DNA from: Rhizodiscina lignyota
Taxonomy: Eukaryota > Ascomycota > Dothideomycetes > Aulographales > Rhizodiscinaceae
NCBI GenBank assembly: GCA_010015805.1
Contig: ML978122.1
Span: 2,886,453-2,950,452 of the forward strand
Direction of reading: 5' to 3'
Length of the DNA stretch: 64,000 nucleotides
Shown here: piece after piece, positions 34,315 to 45,472 of the stretch
Layout: every line of letters starts with the position of its first letter
Position numbering within the stretch: position 1 is the stretch's first letter
The notes under the pieces: model-generated
Seen by the model: only the letters and a program-made list of their open reading frames with translations
The model's database searches: none
Told to the model about the DNA's origin: nothing
Position numbers and translations under genes: made by a program

Positions 34315-35586
34315 CTAGTCCTTGCCCAGTCTCCTCCTTAGATTCCTTGTCCTCCGCATTAGCTTCTTATACTTGTGCTTCTTCATCTTCAGCTTCCTTT
34401 GTCTCTTTACGCTAATTAGTAGCATGTCATTCTCCTTCTCCTGCCTTCGTTGCAAGCTCTCCTGCTGCCGTAACCACATCCGCTGCATAAACGGCTGCTT
34501 CCATTTGATGGTCTCGCGAGACAACCCAACGTCCTCCATCTCTGTACTTGACTCCGGCTCTTCAATTACCGTGGAAGGATAGGTACGCATTCTCGACGGC
34601 GTGGGAATCTGTACTATGGGAGTGTTCGTTGCTGCATACTGCTTGTAGCCATGGGCGTTGGTGATTTCGGTTACAATGATCGTTGTGCTCCATGACTTGC
34701 GCTTGATGGTGGCGCGGAACGACTTCTTCTTCGACTGAGCAGGAAGGAGAGTTGAGTGGAGAGAGTTAGACTGCTCTTGAGTCGTAGATTGGGCAGGAAG
34801 CTTTCTCGCCTGCTGCGCGGAACCTAGGGTTCCTGGTTCGGGCCTGGGAGGAGGCTGGAAAGGTATTCTTCTTGCAAGATGTTGATTCACAGTTTGTTCA
34901 TTCAGCGCCGGATACTGGAATGGAGCTCCATCAAGGTGCACAGCGCCGCTGTTACTGCCGACAGATTGAAGGGCTTGGGAGCCATGGCCCTGGGAGAGGG
35001 AGGAGAGGTTGTCGAATGTTTGGAGGGCTAGTCTCATTTGACTGGAGAGATTCCGTTGTTTCGTGAGCTCTGCGGAATCCTGCTGCGGGTCGAAGAGTCT
35101 GTCGAAGGATTGGCTGGGAAGAGGAAGGCCAGTAGTTACGCTGATGGGTCGGTGTTGGGAGAAGAAGCACGAGAGCGCGACATCTAGCTCAAATTAGATT
35201 ACGCTGGGTATCAGCAACCCGATCTATATCATACCATGATAATCAACATCCTGCGTCGATGGGACACTCGGGAGATCCGGTAATGTCTCTTCTGCCCTAG
35301 ATTTCGACCGTTTTGCGATAATTCTCCCACGTTGTACCAAGCCTTTTTGCTCTTGCTGCCCGTGTTGTTGGGAAGGCAAAGAGCCTCTCACAACCTTTAT
35401 GCCATCGGGCGATCTCGACGTCTTCGAGCTCGAATGCCGTCTTTGGTGAGTCCTCGGATTATTGCTGAGTGGCCTTGTTGTCGCCGCCGCAGCTCTTGCA
35501 GCTGCCGGACAAGTGGAGGAGGCGACGGCGGGTGAGGTTGCTGGCCATGTTGCTCGGATAAAGCGACCGAGAGAAGAAGATATCAT
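34315..35586 (-). CDS. Mitochondrial Cox24/mS38-type protein
   Basis: Exon 1 35235-35586, intron 35184-35234, exon 2 34315-35183; 406 aa. The N-terminus (MISSSLGRFIRATW) is Arg/Ser-rich without acids, a mitochondrial presequence. After the intron comes DVALSCFFSQHRPISVTTG, a segment I associate with fungal members of the family. The C-terminus is the diagnostic Cox24/AURKAIP1 domain: SVKRQRKLKMKKHKYKKLMR then RTRNLRRRLGKD. This domain defines mitochondrial small-subunit protein mS38; yeast Cox24/Qri5 is needed for COX1 mRNA processing/translation. The middle 200 residues are low complexity. The phase across the intron (G|AT) restores one open frame, which supports the model. Confidence 0.88.
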
Positions 35587-36347
35587 GGCCAGAGGGGGAA
35601 TAGGGTATCACGAGTGACGAAGAGGTTGAATTGACGTCGACTCTTCGGGTGATAAGATGGGCGGCTCGTCGGTAGTTCTTCCTCGACCTGCTGATCTCTT
35701 CGCCGCCGCATCGGAATGAGCCGTTCGTTTGCATTACATAAGCACCGCCTGATGTCCGAACGTTCACGCCGTTACATTTATCTGCCTAGCGCATCCACGT
35801 GAAACATTATTGACGAAAATTCACTAAGTTCTAAGAGCACTTCCTTCCGATGAACTGTGCTGAAGTTATGCGTTTGCGTGTAGCCAAAGATTGTAAGATA
35901 GCAATGGCAGGTAGCCTGCCAACTACTCTATCGAGCTTGTATTAAGGTACTATTGGCAACACAAGCCGATTTCGACAGGGAGGAAGCTCCAACCAGTAAT
36001 GGAGGGCGTATTGAACGGTTCGCAGGAGCTCTCTTTCTGTTTACCGGAGCCAGTTAAAATTTGCATGACCGTAGCCTCGTCTCATCCGTATTCACTGTTT
36101 CATTTGCTCCACCAAGGACCAACATTCCGAAATCAGACCAATGACTGCCGCAGCTATTATGCAGAAGCCTGCATGCTTTACTCGGTTCATCCGCACAAGG
36201 CTGAGATGTATGGCGATGGCGCCTGACAGCCTTGCCTCTCAACCTCACATCAATTTTTAAAAGTCATCTTCACGATCCCAAAAGTTGTTCACAGTATATG
36301 TTCTTCCTTTCTTGTGTCTTCCTATGTCCGGGCTAGAGATTAACCAG
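35587..36347. other. Region upstream of the ankyrin-like gene; 5' exons unresolved
   Basis: A plus-strand frame 35999-36226 (ATG, 75 aa) could be a 5' exon of the gene that follows, but I find no phase-compatible junction. Otherwise no gene. Confidence 0.3.
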
Positions 36348-37682
36348 GCCTTGCATCCTTGAAAGACGAGAACGGGAACACACTGCTTTTTGTAAGTTCC
36401 GTTGTTACTAGCCTCGGAAGTTACAGAACCTAACTATATTATTTTAGGCAGTGACTGCTTGTATGACACATCCTTTCTACTCATATGTCCAGGATGAGAT
36501 TTTCGACACTGCATTTTCACACATTGTGAACGCCCTTGTGCGTTATGGTGTTGATAAAGATGCATGCGTCTCCGGAACGTATCCGTGGGAGCTTAAGCCA
36601 CGCTCTTCCTTGGAAAAGGCTGTAGACTTTGTATTAAACCCTGTCAACAGAGGTCTCAGGCCAGATGTCGTTCTTTTAGAAGGGGGATGTTGTCCGCCAC
36701 CATCGTCCACGAGTTTTGAAAGTAGGGAGAACGGGGTTGACATCAAACGCATACTTCCTATCCTAGGACAATATCCAGATTATGAAGAAGGTGACTATTT
36801 TCATGATATTGACTAAGTTCATCATCTTGCTGAGTCTTTGCAGATCTAGGTTTTGGACCATTGGAAATTGCAACTTTGCAAAGGTCAGAAACGAAGGTCC
36901 AGATGTTGCTAGCAATGAAAGCTCCACCAGACGGTACGATGTTATCGCATAACATATCAACAAACAGAGTGGATCTAGAGCTTTGGGAATTAGACAAAAT
37001 TCCATCTACTCCATTGGAATGTGCCGTAGGATGGCAGAAAGGAATGGGACTTCTCCTTCGAGCAGGTGCGAACGGATTCTTCGCCATAGGCAGAGCAGTC
37101 GATTCATCCGATCTGGAATCATTAAAATTGCTATTGGAAAGCAACTGTCCACTTTTCGGTCATTTAGGCCCAGACGACCCATACGGAGACCATCCTCCCC
37201 CACTAATAACTAACCCTAGTGTGGATGATTGGGATCATTGGACTGAGGCGTTGTTCTACCGATTCGCAAGCTTTTGGCATCGTGAAGATCCTTATCTCGC
37301 CTTTTGCATTGTGCGAGCCGTGGTTGATCGCCGTACGAGGCTCAAAGAGCTTGCAGAGTCTTACTTGGATGCACATGATCAGCGTGCACTGGGCAGTCGA
37401 AGACTACGATTGTCGGTGATCAAGGCAAAAATCCTCTGCGACCAACGATTCTATCCATACAAATGCGACCCTAACTGCTTCGAGTCGGATCGCGAAATCG
37501 GTAGATTGCAAGAGTGGTATTCCTTCTATATCATCCGGACCACGCCTTGGAATACATCCCATCCGTGGGTTCATTCGAACCGGTGCGGTCTTCAATGCAA
37601 AGATAGAATTACTATCGGTGTGTCATATGCATCCAGGCTCAGCACCGCACCGATTGATGTGGATTATTGTTTGTGTTGGTGA
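36348..37682 (+). CDS. Large fungal ankyrin-like protein, front/middle portion
   Basis: Exons 36348-36391, 36448-36790 and 36844-37682 join in frame (introns 36392-36447 and 36791-36843). The first codons give KDENGNTLLF then AVTACMTHPF, an ankyrin-style start of repeat; DLGFGPLEIATLQRSETKVQ and TPLECAVGWQKGMGLLL continue the pattern, then AVDSSDLESLKLLLESNCPL. FCIVRAVVDRRTRLKELAES is a segment I associate with a family of ~1000-aa Dothideomycete proteins of unknown function. Upstream exons and start are not found, and the chain ends at a TGA at 37680-37682, directly after a possible donor (gttg|gtgaga) at about 37678. The C-terminal hallmarks of that family are absent here but occur at 44333-45472 on the other strand. 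So this is probably an incomplete or split gene. Confidence 0.6.
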
Positions 37683-37887
37683 GAAAGGGCGTGCTATGTC
37701 CAACAATCACAAAACTAGCTGCTCAATACACCAAACACAGGCACCTACCCCCTGAATGTTTCATGACCACAGGCAGCAGAGATATGCAGTGCACTCACCT
37801 ATAAATTTCTCTCGAATCTAAATCCCACTTCCTTTCTCTTTGTCGTTCGATCTCTTGAATTCTCTCTACCAACCCCCTCTTGAAGCC

Positions 37888-38533
37888 ATGGATACTCTCG
37901 ACGACATCACCTTCGCCTCAGCAGAGCACAAAGCACACTTCGTCAAGAAGATGGACGAGTTTGCCATGCGGTGAGATCTTTTACAACATCAAATCAGTCA
38001 GAGATAGCGCTACTTCTTAATCCAACCCCAGCGGCAAAGGCATCCTCTTCGCCCTGCCTCCAGGAAACGAGTACGGTGACTACGCGCTGTACCCTGGCTA
38101 CACCTGGAGCTCCGCCCAGGCCATGAGCTGGCACGCCAGGCGGACCATCCCAGCGCAGCTCCGCGACCTCAATCCCTCCATGAAGCTGCCAACCATCTTC
38201 AAGTTCGTCCACGCCCTGCTACCCGCCGGCGGGCTGGACTACCGCATCACGACGGCGAGGTTCGAACAATTCGATGCGGCGCCTCGCGCCTCGCTGGCCC
38301 TGCTTCCGGCCGCGAATCACGACGCGCTTGTCCTCAGAAGCGACATCACCATCGGCGAGGCGCAGAAGAGGGCGTACCGCAACGGCCTCATCCCGGACGA
38401 GGACGCGCCGACGTTCGACGAGTGCCTGAAGCCGCACGCCTACCAGGACCACTACGTGGAGATGCGGTTCCGGAGGGGCACGCCGATGCCTCGAGTGGAC
38501 GAACTTCTTTGGAGCGCTGGAGGTTTTTATTGA
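37888..38533 (+). CDS. Unknown protein, 194 aa
   Basis: Exon 1 37888-37970, intron 37971-38031, exon 2 38032-38533. The junction restores arginine (CG|C) and an open frame. Exon 2 is strongly G/C-rich at third positions. Seen features: an acidic N-terminus (MDTLDDITFASAEHKAHFVK), then GKGILFALPPGNEYGDYALYPG, TIPAQLRDLNPSMKLPTIF, and a C-terminal helix-turn region ending DELLWSAGGFY. No domain recognised and no paralogue in the window. A CT-rich leader (37800-37880) precedes the ATG, as in expressed fungal genes. Confidence 0.72.
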
Positions 38534-39286
38534 GTGGGGGTGGAGGGGCCATGGGTCGGAAGTGACGAACAAAGTTGCAAGGGCGTGGCGTTAGAAGCGG
38601 CGGGAGGGAGGTGGCGGAAGGTTAGAAGGTTCTTTCAGGCGCAAGGAAGTAGAATTTGGATACAGCAATTGCGGCAGATAATCGATGCTCGCACATCAAG
38701 ATCATAGACGTGCCGAGCCTTCTCTTCAATTCTAATGGATGCAAGCGTGTCGTGAACGTGATATGCAAAGCGAGTTCTCTTGTTCCAGCACACAACCTTC
38801 GTAGATGGCTGCCTTCTCATAGGATATCGCGCTTGCGCGCCATGAACACGGTCCGTGGCAAAGCTTCTCTGGTTTAAGCTTTTAAACTTCGCGATTGTAG
38901 CGGACAATTCGTCCCCCTTAACACAGTCAGAGGGTGTTATCTTCGCTATAGCTTCTGTAACACCAGATTGTATATTAGCTTTTCTTCCCGCTCGTAGATT
39001 GTTCTCTCTTTCAATCAACCCAGTCAACACACCTTCCCGGGCTTCATTAGTGTCGTACTCGAAGGAATACAAATGCACCTACGCCAAAAACACACGAACA
39101 GCTAGACGACAAACGGAGTTCGGTGCTTCGAGTGGAGCGCAATTACGACACGCATTACGCGATCAAAACACACTGCTACGTACGCGAGCAATCAGAATGA
39201 AGGGAGATCTGGTGTAACTGAAAGAGCACGCAACATACAGAGTATATAAGAACCTCCACTCAACCAACGACCAACCTCATCGATCC
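38534..39286. other. Intergenic region with promoter of the next gene
   Basis: No supported gene; a minus-strand frame 38635-39078 lacks motif or splice support. A TATA box (tatataag) at 39243-39250 is about 37 bases before the ATG at 39287. Confidence 0.4.
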
Positions 39287-39845
39287 ATGACAATGGAGGA
39301 CCGCGAGCGTTCTGAACAACTGCGAAAAAACACCGAGATGATAATGAAATACAATCGGCAGCGACGGCTGGAAGAGGAAAAGCGAATGGACGGCATTGTA
39401 AAGTTGGTGGAGGTAAGATACAGGTCGGAAGTGTTCCGTCTGAGGGTTTTTCATTAACATGATCCAGATCGATCGGCTTTACAAAGACCAAGAGTACGCG
39501 CGGTGCGCCGACGAATGTCGTGCGACCTGGCTTGCGGTGGACGGAAACGTCGGAAAGTACCATGACAATGTCAGATTCCGAGCGATAATGCGTGCGGTGA
39601 CGGCCGCCGCTCAGCAAAGCAATTCTGCGCAAAAGACGTTCGAGGGCGTATGTGAGTACTTTAGAAAGGCGAAGGCTTTTGGTCTTATGGACATACTTGC
39701 TCCTTACATCGCCAAACAGACAGCGTCGGAGGTGGCTCAGATCATACGAATGAAGAGAGAGGTACTGACCTCTGAAGAGGCCGAAGTGTGCGAATGGTTG
39801 GATGACTTTGATTGGATGCGAGACATTGTGGACACTGAGGACTGA
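39287..39845 (+). CDS. Unknown protein, paralogue array copy 1
   Basis: Exon 1 39287-39412 (42 codons), intron 39413-39467, exon 2 39468-39845; 167 aa. Exon 1 is a charged helix (SEQLRKNTEMIMKYNRQRRL). Exon 2 contains IDRLYKDQEYARCADECRAT, VCEYFRKAKAF, and the C-terminal acidic-aromatic CEWLDDFDWMRDIVDTED. It matches the gene at 40288-40805 along the full exon 2 and the intron falls at the same codon (VE|IDRL against WQ|VDEL), with similar intron text (both gtaagata... and ...cattc/gttcc). So the two are tandem duplicates. The pattern of short helices (YxxAxxxY) is TPR-like, but this is only a visual impression. Function unknown. Confidence 0.75.
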
Positions 39846-40287
39846 AAGATAGATAAGGTTCACGAACCTCGCAGACTCGTATCGACCATGAAAAGCAAAT
39901 GAGAGGTGTATCTGGCAGCTTGACTATACTCCCTATGAAAAGCGACTTCTATCTGTGAAACAATGAAGCAATCTCTCTTGCCTGGGCCAGTCCTCTACAG
40001 AGGGCTCCACAGGCGTAAAAGACACATTTTCTGTGTGTTAATGAACGCTCGTGTATCTTGAATTCGCCACGTGAAGAAACCTCTGTGTGGGAAGGTGTTA
40101 GCTGGCAACCCTGCTGTACATAAACCATTTCTCCATGGGCACTTCTTTAACCAACAACTCACGATTGTGATCCGGCACTCTACCGTCCAAACACCAACTA
40201 CAGTAGAGAATCCTCTCCACTCGAAACTAAGCGAAAAGAAACACCAATTTGATATTGAGTCAGCAGCAGAGGTTGTTGAAACTGAAG

Positions 40288-40805
40288 ATGTCGTTTGCAG
40301 ATGTCCAAAAGGTGTGGCAGGTAAGATATAACTCAGAAACATTCCATCTGTGGCTTCTCCACTGACATGGGTGATAACTCAGGTCGATGAGCTTTGCATG
40401 AACCGAAAATACGCTGAGGCCGCCGAAGGCTATCTTGAAATCTGGAACGCGGCGGAGGGCGTCTTCCCCAACGAGATCCGATTCATAGCGCTGAGGGGTC
40501 TGCTCAAGGTCTTTGCTACGGACAGCACCGCTGTGCCAGTACCCTTCAACACCCTCTGCGATTACATCGCAAAAGCGAAGCGTAATGCTCGACCGGGGGA
40601 TAGGCTTGACCTTTTAGGTACCAAGATAACGGCGGATGAAGTGGCTGAGACTGTCCAGAAGAACCCGAGTTCCAATCAGGAAGTGGAATGGAAGCACGGC
40701 TTTGACTGGAGTCAAGACTTCATCGACGCTGGCAAAGACTGGATGCGTCTCGCGAACCTCGTATGGACCGTGAAGGAGAGCAGCGAAGCCGAGCTCCAAT
40801 CCTAA
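40288..40805 (+). CDS. Unknown protein, paralogue array copy 2
   Basis: Exon 1 40288-40320 (11 codons), intron 40321-40382, exon 2 40383-40805; 151 aa. Exon 2 has VDELCMNRKYAEAAEGYLEI, IRFIALRGLLKVFA, LCDYIAKAKRNAR and WKHGFDWSQDFIDAGKDWM, each aligning with copy 1. Upstream of the ATG the frame stays open to 40231 and still reads like copy 1's N-terminus (KRNTNLILSQQQRLLKLK against RKNTEMIMKYNRQRRLEEEK), so this copy has probably lost its original start and now begins at an internal ATG. The stop codon lies inside a 15-base tandem repeat. Region 39846-40287 between the copies holds only flanking sequence. Confidence 0.72.
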
Positions 40806-40852
40806 AGGCCCCAATCCTAAAGGCCCCAATCCTAAAGGCCCCAATCCTAAAG
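40797..40852 (+). repeat. 15-bp minisatellite carrying the stop codon
   Basis: Unit caatcctaaaggccc occurs three times exactly (40797-40811, 40812-40826, 40827-40841) and once in part. As the period is a multiple of three, a TAA recurs in the gene's frame in every unit. Confidence 0.95.
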
Positions 40853-40944
40853 CGGATCACCGTGATTGGACACAAGGTACTATCGATGCTGGTGATGGAC
40901 GGAAGGCTGTCAAATTTTGGATGGACTATGAAGGAAAGAAATGA
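40849..40944 (+). pseudogene. C-terminal remnant of a third paralogue copy
   Basis: The plus frame reads KADHRDWTQGTIDAGDG then KFWMDYEGKK and a TGA at 40942. DWTQGTIDAGDG aligns with DWSQDFIDAGKDW of copy 2. Only this short tail remains, directly after the minisatellite. Confidence 0.5.
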
Positions 40945-41924
40945 GAGGACAGACGAGAGGTCTCAGAAAGGTGCATACCCCCGGTTATCCTAAGGCGGAG
41001 CGCTCGATCAGCTTCAGTTCAATAAGACACAAGACTTCGTCGAGCCCATGCAGTGACGCTGACGTCCCAGTGATGCTGTGATTTTCTGTCGTGGGAGATG
41101 GCTGGCGCTGCCATTGGCGTGCTAGCGAGTCTCAAGAATGTGCCGCTTTCCCCTTTCTGGCAAGGCCGCTGGCCACATGGTGTCTCTCCTGGAACTCGCA
41201 CCTCAACTTCTCCATCTTCACTTCACCTCCTGCCGAATACTGGAAGAGCGGCCGGCAGATTGAGGCGAGAGTCCGGCAGCCACTCCGTCTCGTTGATTGA
41301 TGCTCCGCTTCCCGTGCAAATGCCCTTCCCGTCACGCGGCGATAGCTCGTCGCCGTGTGCCATGCGCGCTGCCTCTCAACACCACACGTGCACGAGAATG
41401 CGCGCGCAAATGCCCAACACCGCCAGGGACGGAGCGTCTCGTGCGCGCATAGCGCAATAGCAGGTGCGCCGAATGCCATGATCATCCGCTGGAGCAGCCG
41501 TCTGCAATATGGCCAGAGGGCGAGAGTGCTGTTGATGCGCACCAATCAGCGCGCGCTGCCGAACTCGTGCGATCTATCTTCATTCTTTCTCGAGGCTCAG
41601 CACGCAACTGCGTAGTCAACCCCAACAGCCCTCACGCGCTCGCATTCAAACAAAGAAGCCGGCTCACTCTGTCATTTGCCCCAGTGCCCCTGCTTCCTCC
41701 GACTTTTCCTAAAATCCTGCCGCATGAGGTGGTCGTTGCTGCACCACCTGCGTCGACAAAAGCGTAGGCCTTCCCTCCTCCGTCGTATTGTCAGCCCCTC
41801 CACCCCACCGCACACGCAACACTGTGGCCATTCTGTTCCCTCGCCAATTCTCGCGCTCTGTTGTCCCTTGCATCTCATTCTCTCTCTCTCTCCCTCGTGC
41901 TAGCTCACACTACAGGATAGCACA
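40945..41924. promoter_or_regulatory. Promoter and leader region of the GT4 gene
   Basis: No gene. The last 50 bases are a CT-rich tract (ctctctctctctccc, about 41877-41895) followed by the ATG at 41925, a standard fungal core-promoter layout. Confidence 0.5.
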
Positions 41925-43292
41925 ATGCGCATTGCTATCGTGGTTGAAGTCTTCCTGCCGAAGCGCGACGGCGTCACCATCACCGTCGAGCGCGTCCTCA
42001 ATTACCTTCGCTCGCAGAACCACGAAGTCCTCATTCTCGCACCTGGTGCCTCAGTTGCGACATGCGCGGGCTACGAAGTCGTGTGCGCCGGCGGCTTCCC
42101 CCTCCTCTTCTACCCCGGCCTTCGATACAACACATTCGACATCCCCATGGCTCGCAAATTGCTGGATTTCAAGCCAGACTTGATCCAGCTCTTTGATCCG
42201 ATCATGCTGGGCCTGCAGACCTACTACTTCGCGCGCTTCTTCATGCCCCGCACGCCGCTCATATATACATACTGCACAAACATCGTCATGTACACATCCA
42301 TCTTTGGCTTCCCCCAGCTAGCCAACATCTTCTGGGCTATGCTCAAGATCCAGCATCGCAATTCGAGCCTCACTCTCGTTCCGAGCGCATCCATAAAGCA
42401 CGAGCTCACATACCACGATTTCAAGGGCGCCATCACCGTTTGGCCCCGACCTGTCGACAGCCGTCGTTTCCACCCATCGAAGAGACGGGAGGACTTGAGG
42501 GTGAAGTGGTCAGGTTGCGACTTCTCAAGGCCTGTATATCCGGAGAACAAGATCATTCTGCTTTTCGTGAGCAGAATATCTTGGGAGAAGGGACTGAACA
42601 CACTGAGGTTGGCGTATGAAGGATTGGACAAATCGCGCTTCCATCTTGTCATTGTGGGAGACGGACCAGCGCGCGCAGAATTTGAGCCGGATTTCCTCCC
42701 CGGTGATGTCACATTCGTAGGCTGGCGCCAGGGTGAAGACCTCGCCGAAGCCTATGCCTCTGCCGACATGTTCATTTTCGCATCTCTTACGGAAACTTTT
42801 GGCAACGTGCTCCTCGAAGCAGCGTCATCCGGGCTTCCAATTGTTGCATGTGACGCCCTCGGCGTGCGAGATTTGGTCGTACATGGCAAGACGGGTCTTC
42901 TGGGACCTCCAGCAGACTCAGATACGATGCGACAGAACATCCTTAGAATCGCAAACGACCCGAAACTGATGACCCGAATGAGCACGGAGGCGCGAGTCTT
43001 CGCAGAGAAGTACACGTCCAAGTTCTCTTTCGACATAATTAATGAATCGTACAACACCGTATGTCTTACTACAGCATCATTAATACGTCCTTGCTTACGC
43101 GCTCAATAGGTCATGGCACAAAAAGCAGTCACGCCCAAAGCGCCCTTCCTCTTCCGATGTGTTGACCTCCTACGTCTGGCGTTCCTGAACAACCTCATGA
43201 TCATCGTAGGCCTTCTCCTCTGCGCCTATAAGATCATAAGGTATGGGAGGGCGCGGCCAATCCCAAGCCGCGATAGACCTATTTTTGCCTAG
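41925..43292 (+). CDS. GT4-family glycosyltransferase with C-terminal membrane anchor
   Basis: Exon 1 41925-43058, intron 43059-43109, exon 2 43110-43292; 438 aa. N-terminal donor/acceptor fold starts MRIAIVVEVFLPKRDGVTIT, as in bacterial MgtA/SqdX-type mannosyl- and sulfoquinovosyl-transferases. The C-terminal lobe has ILLFVSRISWEKGLNTL and VIVGDGPARAEFE, then the GT4 E-x7-E motif as FASLTETFGNVLLEAASSG, with VACDALGVRDLVVHGKTG. Exon 2 adds a hydrophobic tail (FLNNLMIIVGLLLCAYKII) with basic residues after it, which would make it a tail-anchored or membrane-bound enzyme. Likely a GDP-mannose- or UDP-sugar-using transferase acting on a lipid or surface glycan; the exact acceptor is unknown. 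Retaining mechanism follows from the family. Confidence 0.9.
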
Positions 43293-44332
43293 CTGTTCAC
43301 TCGCGTGTTGCATTTTCTAGCGTTCGGGGTCTAATACCTATGGAAAGCTTTTTTGCTTAAGGGAGACATGGATCGGCGTTTACCGCACTATAATACCTAT
43401 TTGTCGCGTAGAGCGAATGAGAGCTTGATATCGTATTGTGCGAGTGCCTTGTAATTGCTGCACGTAGATACCATGCTATGTAATGAGCCTACATCATTGG
43501 GTGGGAATGAGATATCGAAATCTATCAATCGTCCATTCGGACATTTTGCCGGTTCATGCTCCTCTGCTTGAATGTCCACGTGTACTATGGTTGCCGCACT
43601 CCCTTCTATCGAAATCCCAACAGTTCGCCGACCACCTGCGAGACCCCGGATTCACGGTGCTCCGCTAATTGGACATGCATATTGCTAACCTAGTTGGGAC
43701 TGGACATCATTGGGCGCTCCGAGGTAATTTTTCCGCCATCTACGGAGTGCATGTCAAGCTCACGGTCTATTCTGACATTATCAAGCAAGTGATTAGCGAC
43801 TAGAAATCGAGCTAGAACATCTGGTGCTTGTCTTACGGCTTCTAATGCCTGGAACGAGGGCTAAGTATTTAGGATCGGTGTCTAACCGGCAATTCTAGCA
43901 ATTGATTTTAGAAAGATTATGCATCGTGGCAGCGGAGAGGCCGATGCTCGTGCTCATTACGTGAGAAGCCTTCTCTATACACGCATACATACATCCTCAG
44001 ATTTGCTCATCTAGCATTAACGATGATGGCTAATATCATCGACCGCGAAGAGACGCTATCGTAATGAGATTTGGACGAGTTGCTCATCAGTAGAGCATAT
44101 GGGAGCTGGCAGCGATACTGAATTGTCTGACGGCCAACTCCCCCAAGCGCACGCGGCACGCCTGAAGCAGCGTCTTTCGATATGTATTCAATCTCAAAGC
44201 TGTGGTACCTGAGAATGCATAGACTCTTCCAGCATTAAAGATAGTCCTCCAAAATCGCATTAGTTGGAAACATACAGCTTCGTCCGCCATTGTACTTGAT
44301 CCCGGTTCGGTATTCCTCGTTCCCGTCCGAAC
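43293..44332. other. Intergenic region, no gene seen
   Basis: Short frames only. No repeat structure noticed. Confidence 0.4.
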
Positions 44333-45472
44333 TCAGCTTTGTGCATTCTGCTCCTCAGAAGAATCGGATGGCCGAGAAGAGAAGTCTTCTTCTTCTTGAG
44401 CTACATCGGAGGGGTCGAAAAGCTCCCGCAGGATGACCTGAATGAATTCTTCGTTTTTGTACTCCGGGCGCGGGAATACGGAGTCTTTTCTTCGGACTTC
44501 CCACCCATCCTCCCAATTCTTGACGTCCCAGTACGAAGGCCTATCCTCATTCTCTGGGAGTATCCGATCAACTTTGTTCCACCAATCATCCCAGAAATCA
44601 ATAATCGTCCCAGAATGTCTCTCAAGGGCCTGTGCATACGCCGACATGATGAGCTCCAGCTGTGCATGTGCATATGAATCCTCCGACTGCAACTCCTCGA
44701 TGTCCGCCTCATTCAATTTGAATTCCCTTTTTGTGCAACAAGTGTGAGCCATGTCTAACCGATTAAATATCTCCAGCCTGCAAGCTTCCTGATAGTGTAA
44801 TCTTGCATCATGCGGTTCCAGTTGGAATGTCTTGATCCAGTCATTCGTGACTTGACGGCCCGTAGACAGTGACAGAGTCATCGAGAAACGAGATACTACT
44901 CTCCTCTTCAAATACACATTGAGAGCAAGGCATCCTTTGGTCGAGCAGTAGCAGTTGCAAGTATCTGTCTTCAGCACTTCATTTTGTACCGCCTCAGATA
45001 ACAAGTTACCAAGCTCTGAGAAGTAGAAGTCCGGCATCGCTGTAGTAATCATGTGTAGATGAGTCCAAGAAGACGGCGTTGAGAAATACTGAATTGTTGC
45101 ACCTTTTGAAACAAGCCAGTTGAAGCGTTTCAGATGGGATCTGTCCCACCCGGGGAAATGTCCATCCCAAAAAGAACCGGTTGGTTCGATGTTATGAAGT
45201 TTATGCCAGAAAACATCAAGAGGTGTTCGTCCTTCATAGTCGAGGTCATTGATTCCATAGAAACCAGCGTCATACAAAGCCTCCATATATTCGTACGACA
45301 AATCCGGAATGTGATATACGGACATTTCTGGTCCAGGCCATAGCGATGGTGGAATAGTGACATTTTTTTTGTAATAGGGCTTGATGTACCGAAAATGCGG
45401 ATGCATCCAAGATTGGCGTTTCGAATATCCCCTCGCTCGAATGTCCATGTGGCCTGTCCTGAAGTCACAGTT
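44333..45472 (-). CDS. Large fungal ankyrin-like protein, terminal exon
   Basis: The frame is open from an acceptor (tttacccag ending at 45473) to the stop at 44333: 379 aa, first ATG eight codons in. An in-frame TGA lies just upstream of the acceptor, so this is a terminal exon missing its front. It shows the C-terminal half of the ~1000-aa family mentioned at 36348: SVYHIPDLSYEYMEALYDAG, GINDLDYEGRTPLDVFW, DTCNCYCSTKGCLAL, and LEIFNRLDMAHTCC. The last 100 residues are acidic. It takes up near where the portion at 36348-37682 leaves off, in reverse orientation. I find no upstream exons between 45473 and Sec28 at 45738-46776, so it is probably cut off from its promoter. Family membership is recalled from general knowledge of such proteins, not searched. 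Confidence 0.6.
   Translation of the reverse strand, partial: NCDFRTGHMDIRARGYSKRQSWMHPHFRYIKPYYKKNVTIPPSLWPGPEMSVYHIPDLSYEYMEALYDAGFYGINDLDYEGRTPLDVFWHKLHNIEPTGSFWDGHFPGWDRSHLKRFNWLVSKGATIQYFSTPSSWTHLHMITTAMPDFYFSELGNLLSEAVQNEVLKTDTCNCYCSTKGCLALNVYLKRRVVSRFSMTLSLSTGRQVTNDWIKTFQLEPHDARLHYQEACRLEIFNRLDMAHTCCTKREFKLNEADIEELQSEDSYAHAQLELIMSAYAQALERHSGTIIDFWDDWWNKVDRILPENEDRPSYWDVKNWEDGWEVRRKDSVFPRPEYKNEEFIQVILRELFDPSDVAQEEEDFSSRPSDSSEEQNAQS

Noticed and set aside
38635-39078. 147-codon minus-strand frame
   Set aside because: No motif or promoter, and composition is not protein-like throughout.
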